The notes under the pieces were generated by a model. The model had not been told where the DNA came from. It made no database searches and was given only the letters and a program-made list of their open reading frames with translations. The translations under genes and the position numbers were made by a program. Below are positions 45,304-48,836 of a stretch of 48,836 nucleotides of DNA, in pieces. Location: positions 1-48,836 of the forward strand of contig NZ_JAQOSO010000026.1 of assembly GCF_030068505.1 (NCBI RefSeq), read 5' to 3'. Source of the DNA: Roseofilum capinflatum BLCC-M114 (GTDB taxonomy: Bacteria; Cyanobacteriota; Cyanobacteriia; Cyanobacteriales; Desertifilaceae). Each line of letters begins with the position of its first letter. The stretch's first letter is position 1.

Positions 45304-45364
45304 GGAGCGAGACGCTCCCACGCCTTAATATTAAAGGTTTTAGGAGTGCGGGCATCTTGCCCGC
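45303..45364. repeat. Dispersed hairpin pair after murF
   Basis: GGGAGCG-AGA-CGCTCCC at 45303-45319 and GCGGGCA-TCT-TGCCCGC at 45348-45364 form two strong hairpins. The same first hairpin and the start of the second recur at 48783 to the right window edge. The first could end the murF transcript. Confidence 0.8.
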
Positions 45365-45621
45365 TAGTTATATCAAGTCCGTTGGAGAACCTAAGAGAAA
45401 TCGCGTTTGTGGACTCCCTGCATCCGGATTGTGCCAGCTCGTCAGTGAAGAATAAAACTAAGTATGTAGCCACGGGTTAACGAGCGTGGGAAAATAGGGC
45501 AAACCTCAACCGGGCAAAAAAAGCATTTTTGAAATGACTGGTTATCCGTGACTCATAAGCAGGGCAAAAGCGCCTATGATATTCTCCAATGATAGTGTGT
45601 TGTGTGTGGAGTGTTCTGAAA
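45365..45621. other. Gap between murF and glmM
   Basis: It contains an isolated ATATCAAGTCCG end (45371), AT- and repeat-like sequence, and a possible -10 box TATGAT at 45575-45580 about 40 bp before the glmM start. No gene found. Confidence 0.5.
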
Positions 45622-47070
45622 ATGGTTCAATCTTTATCCAAACCTCAAACTCCGGTAGCCAGTCGTCCAGAAATTGCGCCCCTCGATCCGCTCTGGAATC
45701 CCCTGAACTTACCGCCTTCTCGCCTATTTGGTACGGATGGTATTCGGGGAAAGGCGGGGGACTTGCTCAATGCTCCCTTTGCGCTTCAATTGGGATTTTG
45801 GGCTGGACAAGTGTTACGCCCTGCGGGGATGAGTTCGGGCATCGTCATTTTAGGGCAAGATTCCCGCAATTCTAGCGATATGTTGGCCATGTCCCTGTCC
45901 GCCGGTTTGACAGCAGCCGGCTTAGAGGTGTGGAACATTGGATTGTGCCCGACTCCTTGTGTTTCTTATCTGACGGGAGTGACAGAGGCGATCGCCGGTA
46001 TCATGATCTCAGCCAGCCATAATCCTCCCGAAGACAACGGCATTAAGTTTTTTGGTTCCGATGGTACAAAATTGTCTCAAACCGTTCAGGGGCAAATTGA
46101 GGCAGCGCTCAGAGGACAAATGCACCTCCATACCAGTCTTCCTCACTGGGGACAACATTATCATCGCCCAGAGCTGCTCAAACAGTACGCAACGGCTTTG
46201 CATCAACCCTTGGTCAACACCCTGGATTTACGGGGAATGCGGGTTGTTTTAGATTTAGCGTGGGGAGCTGCGGTTCCGGTTGCCCCTGGGGTATTTGCAG
46301 ATCTGGGCGCAGAGGTCATCAGTTTACACAACCGAGCTGACGGCGATCGCATTAATGTTCACTGTGGTTCCACCCATCTGGCTTCCCTGCAAGCCGCCGT
46401 GCAAGAACACAACGCCGATCTCGGATTTGCCTTTGATGGGGATGCTGACCGGGTAATCGCCGTAGATTCCCAGGGAAGACCCGTAGATGGAGATTATATT
46501 CTCTACCTCTGGGGCTGTACTCTGCATCATGCCCAAAAACTCCCCAATCAAACCATTATCTCCACGGTGATGGCTAATCTCGGATTTGAACATGCCTGGG
46601 CAAAACTGGGAGGTCAACTGGTGCGGACTCCCGTGGGCGATCAGCATGTTCATGCAGAAATGATTAAAAGCGGGGCTATGCTTGGGGGCGAACAGTCGGG
46701 TCACATTCTCTGCCACCATTACAGTTTAACCGGAGATGGGCTGCAAACGGCTCTGCACCTATCTGCCATTGTTCGTCAGTCGGGAATGAGCCTGGCTGAG
46801 TTGGTAAACCAAAGCTTCCAACCCTATCCCCAATTGCTGAAAAATGTGCGCGTTGAAGACCGCCATACTCGTTTAAATTGGCACAGTTGCCAACCCCTGC
46901 AAGAGGCGATCGCCCATGCCACCGAAGCCCTGGGAAACCAAGGCCGAATCCTGGTTAGAGCGTCCGGGACTGAACCCGTTGTTCGGGTAATGGTGGAAGC
47001 CATTCAGGATAATCTGGCTCTCCATTGGACAGAACACCTTGTCCAAGCGGTACAGCGCCATTTAGCCTAG
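45622..47070 (+). CDS. glmM: Phosphoglucosamine mutase
   Basis: GlmM converts glucosamine-6-phosphate to glucosamine-1-phosphate for UDP-GlcNAc, the same pathway as the neighbouring murF. The 482-residue protein shows [13 protein letters not shown], the phosphoserine loop [18 protein letters not shown] (Ser132 from this start), the metal loop [14 protein letters not shown], the sugar-binding GGEQSGHI and the phosphate loop [15 protein letters not shown] prefer ATG 45622; an ATG 33 bp before gives a Cys/Trp-rich start not seen in GlmM, and GGAG lies about 9 nt before 45622. Confidence 0.96.
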   Translation: MVQSLSKPQTPVASRPEIAPLDPLWNPLNLPPSRLFGTDGIRGKAGDLLNAPFALQLGFWAGQVLRPAGMSSGIVILGQDSRNSSDMLAMSLSAGLTAAGLEVWNIGLCPTPCVSYLTGVTEAIAGIMISASHNPPEDNGIKFFGSDGTKLSQTVQGQIEAALRGQMHLHTSLPHWGQHYHRPELLKQYATALHQPLVNTLDLRGMRVVLDLAWGAAVPVAPGVFADLGAEVISLHNRADGDRINVHCGSTHLASLQAAVQEHNADLGFAFDGDADRVIAVDSQGRPVDGDYILYLWGCTLHHAQKLPNQTIISTVMANLGFEHAWAKLGGQLVRTPVGDQHVHAEMIKSGAMLGGEQSGHILCHHYSLTGDGLQTALHLSAIVRQSGMSLAELVNQSFQPYPQLLKNVRVEDRHTRLNWHSCQPLQEAIAHATEALGNQGRILVRASGTEPVVRVMVEAIQDNLALHWTEHLVQAVQRHLA

Positions 47071-47145
47071 AAATGCGGTGTCATTCTTAATTGGCTATCA
47101 ATGGCCATGACCTAATGACTAGCACATTTTGATGATAGGGTAGTC

Positions 47146-47281
47146 ATATCAAGTCCGATTAAACAGCTATAATTACCAATCCTTGTAGGTGGGCAGGGTA
47201 TGCGGGTAGAATTTGAATCATTTTGCCTAGGCTCCTGCCCACCCTACGGCTATATTTTGATTGATTACCCGGACTTGATAT
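47146..47281. mobile_element. 136-bp foldback element with ATATCAAGTCCG ends
   Basis: Exact 12-bp inverted ends ATATCAAGTCCG (47146-47157) and CGGACTTGATAT (47270-47281). Inner arms GTAGGTGGGCAGG and CCTGCCCACCCTAC also pair. It is the relative of 12263-12401. It lies between glmM and the TRAP large permease gene. Confidence 0.72.
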
Positions 47282-47310
47282 CACATTCCGTTTCCCTTAT
47301 CTTCCTGCCC

Positions 47311-48636
47311 ATGGATTTGGATTGGCTTGGCCCCCTCATGTTTGTCGGAGCGCTGTTTTTGCTGGCGATCGGTTATCCGGTGGCTTTTTCCCTCGGTGCT
47401 ACTGCTCTTCTGTTTACCCTCATTGGTATGGCAGTGGGGACATTTGATCCGATCTTGTGGTCAGCAATGCCAGCACAGATTTTTGGCATCATGAATAATT
47501 TTACTCTGCTGGCAATTCCCTATTTTATTTTTATCGGCTCGATGCTGGAAAAGTCCGGGATTGCCGAGAATCTTCTGGAAACCATGGGTATTTTATTTGG
47601 CCGAGTGCGGGGAGGGTTGGCGATCGCCGTTATCCTGGTCGGAGCGCTCCTGGCAGCTACCACTGGAGTCGTAGCCGCCACCGTCGTTGCCATGGGGTTG
47701 ATTTCTTTACCGACCATGCTCCGTTATGGGTATAATCATGCCCTCGCTGCCGGGGTGATTACCGCATCAGGAACCCTGGGACAGATTATCCCCCCTAGCG
47801 TTGTATTGGTGGTACTTGGAGACCAGTTAGGGGTATCGGTTGGCGATTTGTTTTTGGGGTCTTTAATTCCCGGTTTAATGATGACCTCCGCCTTCCTGAT
47901 TCATGTCCTTATTTTTGCCTCAATTCGTCCTGATTTGGCTCCTCCCCTACCCGCTAAAGTCCGCAAAGCCCCAGGGTTAGCCATGCGCGTCTTCAAAGTC
48001 ATGATCCCCCCCATTCTACTGATTTTCATGATTTTGGGCAGTATTTTCTTTGGCATCGCCACCCCCACAGAAGCGGGTGCAGTGGGGTGTTTAGGGGCGA
48101 TCGCCTTAGCCTCCGCCAATCACCAATTAACTTGGAAAAATTTGCGAGAAGTCTGCGATGTCACCTTACGCACCACCTCCATGGTGGTGTTTATCTTAAT
48201 CGGCTCCAAAGCCTTTAGTCTCGTCTTTCGCGGTTTAGGGGGAGAGCGCCTAGTCCGGGAATGGTTCACCAATCTACCGGGAGGAGCAATGGGATTTCTC
48301 GTTATCAGTATGGCGATCGTCTTTATCCTGGGCTTCTTTATCGACTTCTTTGAAATCGTCTTTATCGTCGTGCCCATGTTTGTGCCCATCGCCCAAGCCT
48401 TTAACCTAGATTTAGTCTGGTTTGGCGTAATTTTAGGCGCAAATATGCAAACTTCCTTTCTTACTCCCCCCTTTGGCTTTGCCCTCTTCTATCTGCGCGG
48501 TGTTGCCCCCCCAGAAGTGCGAACCGAAGAGATTTATCAAGGGGCAATTCCCTTTATCATTCTGCAATTAATTGTGATGGTTTTATTGATTATATTCCCT
48601 GGGATTGTCAGCTTTTTACCCTCGTTGAAATTGTAA
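47311..48636 (+). CDS. TRAP transporter large permease (DctM-like)
   Basis: The 441-residue protein has 11-12 hydrophobic helices and DctM-family motifs: PLMFVGALFLLAIGYPVAFSLG, GTLGQIIPPSVVLVVLGDQLG, IATPTEAGAVGCLGA and FFIDFFEIVFIVVPMF. It forms the solute pore of a sodium-driven TRAP system with the small permease at 39671. The start at ATG 47311 (MDLDWLGP) excludes a 37-residue upstream extension that is encoded largely by the foldback element. The binding-protein gene is not here. Confidence 0.93.
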   Translation: MDLDWLGPLMFVGALFLLAIGYPVAFSLGATALLFTLIGMAVGTFDPILWSAMPAQIFGIMNNFTLLAIPYFIFIGSMLEKSGIAENLLETMGILFGRVRGGLAIAVILVGALLAATTGVVAATVVAMGLISLPTMLRYGYNHALAAGVITASGTLGQIIPPSVVLVVLGDQLGVSVGDLFLGSLIPGLMMTSAFLIHVLIFASIRPDLAPPLPAKVRKAPGLAMRVFKVMIPPILLIFMILGSIFFGIATPTEAGAVGCLGAIALASANHQLTWKNLREVCDVTLRTTSMVVFILIGSKAFSLVFRGLGGERLVREWFTNLPGGAMGFLVISMAIVFILGFFIDFFEIVFIVVPMFVPIAQAFNLDLVWFGVILGANMQTSFLTPPFGFALFYLRGVAPPEVRTEEIYQGAIPFIILQLIVMVLLIIFPGIVSFLPSLKL

Positions 48637-48836
48637 GCCTCATAGTAAAGCAAGGAGTGCGTAGCGTAGGGTGTCCGCAGGACAAACATCTTGCTCTCTG
48701 TGGTCTGCCACCCACTGAAGGATCTCATATCAAGTTCGCTTATTCATGTCCGCGAAGCGGAAATACCATGATTAAAAATTTAGGGAGCGAGACGCTCCCA
48801 CTCCAGTCATATCAAAGAATTCGAGGAGTGCGGGCA
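48637..48836. repeat. Repeat-rich end of the window
   Basis: It contains ATATCAAGTTCGC (near 48727), CATGTCCGCGAAGCGGA (near 48746), and the GGGAGCG-AGA-CGCTCCC hairpin (48783-48799) with the start of the GCGGGCA hairpin at the edge. No gene. Confidence 0.8.

Noticed and set aside
47200-47310. Upstream extension of the TRAP large permease
   Set aside because: The extra 37 residues are coded largely by the foldback element, and DctM proteins begin near MDLDWLGP.

Overview
This is cyanobacterial chromosome. GCGATCGC (HIP1) octamers occur throughout, codon use is uniform, and the core genes are of cyanobacterial type (short 640-residue GyrB, HisF, MurF, GlmM, TrpB, MiaA). Short palindromic repeats, foldback elements, toxin-antitoxin pairs and an nSTAND-WD40 protein suggest a filamentous or otherwise repeat-rich cyanobacterium. 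No 16S rRNA or species marker is present, so the genus is not assigned.

Layout. 1-3190 (-) holds most of a nSTAND NTPase-WD40 protein whose 3' end lies outside the window. 3.3-8.1 kb has a lone BrnA-like antitoxin, trpB, and an M50-type metalloprotease plus HlyD adaptor pair. After 0.8 kb of repeats come a P1B metal ATPase with its own promoter and operator-like palindrome, a Uma2 nuclease-like gene, a DUF29 gene, a phosphohexomutase, gyrB and miaA. 17.3-18.5 kb is a toxin-antitoxin patch: a ParD-like relic split by a 150-bp element with a TA duplication, then an intact UPF0175/DUF3368 pair. 18.7-20.6 kb holds a ProA paralogue lacking the catalytic cysteine, a small membrane protein and tRNA-Gly(GCC). 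20.6-24.1 kb is a lipid or glycan modification cluster: a hypothetical gene, two methyltransferases, an SMR-type transporter and a GT2 glycosyltransferase.

24.2-36.9 kb is rich in signalling genes, mostly on the minus strand: DUF3143 and a J-domain protein, FecR-like (+), a MerR regulator with a VWA-macro fusion, FHA with an MscS-DEP channel, a REC-GAF regulator, hisF, and a periplasmic binding lipoprotein followed by a Cache-HAMP-PP2C phosphatase. 37.1-39.4 kb has two glycosyltransferase-like genes. The right part has a TRAP small permease (39.7 kb), a dynamin-like GTPase, a cyanobacterial hypothetical, murF, glmM and a TRAP large permease (47.3 kb).

The strongest candidates for undescribed biology are: (i) the MerR / VWA-macro operon with a near-consensus promoter; (ii) the binding lipoprotein and PP2C phosphatase pair, which has no transporter genes; (iii) the ProA paralogue with valine at the catalytic cysteine position; (iv) the antitoxin relic, where removing the element restores the reading frame across the junction. 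Several small repeat families (ACAGCGC hairpins, ATATCAARTCCG foldbacks, an 80-bp CCCTCTCCC block, a 76-bp block that supplies the C-terminus of a glycosyltransferase) fill most gaps between genes.
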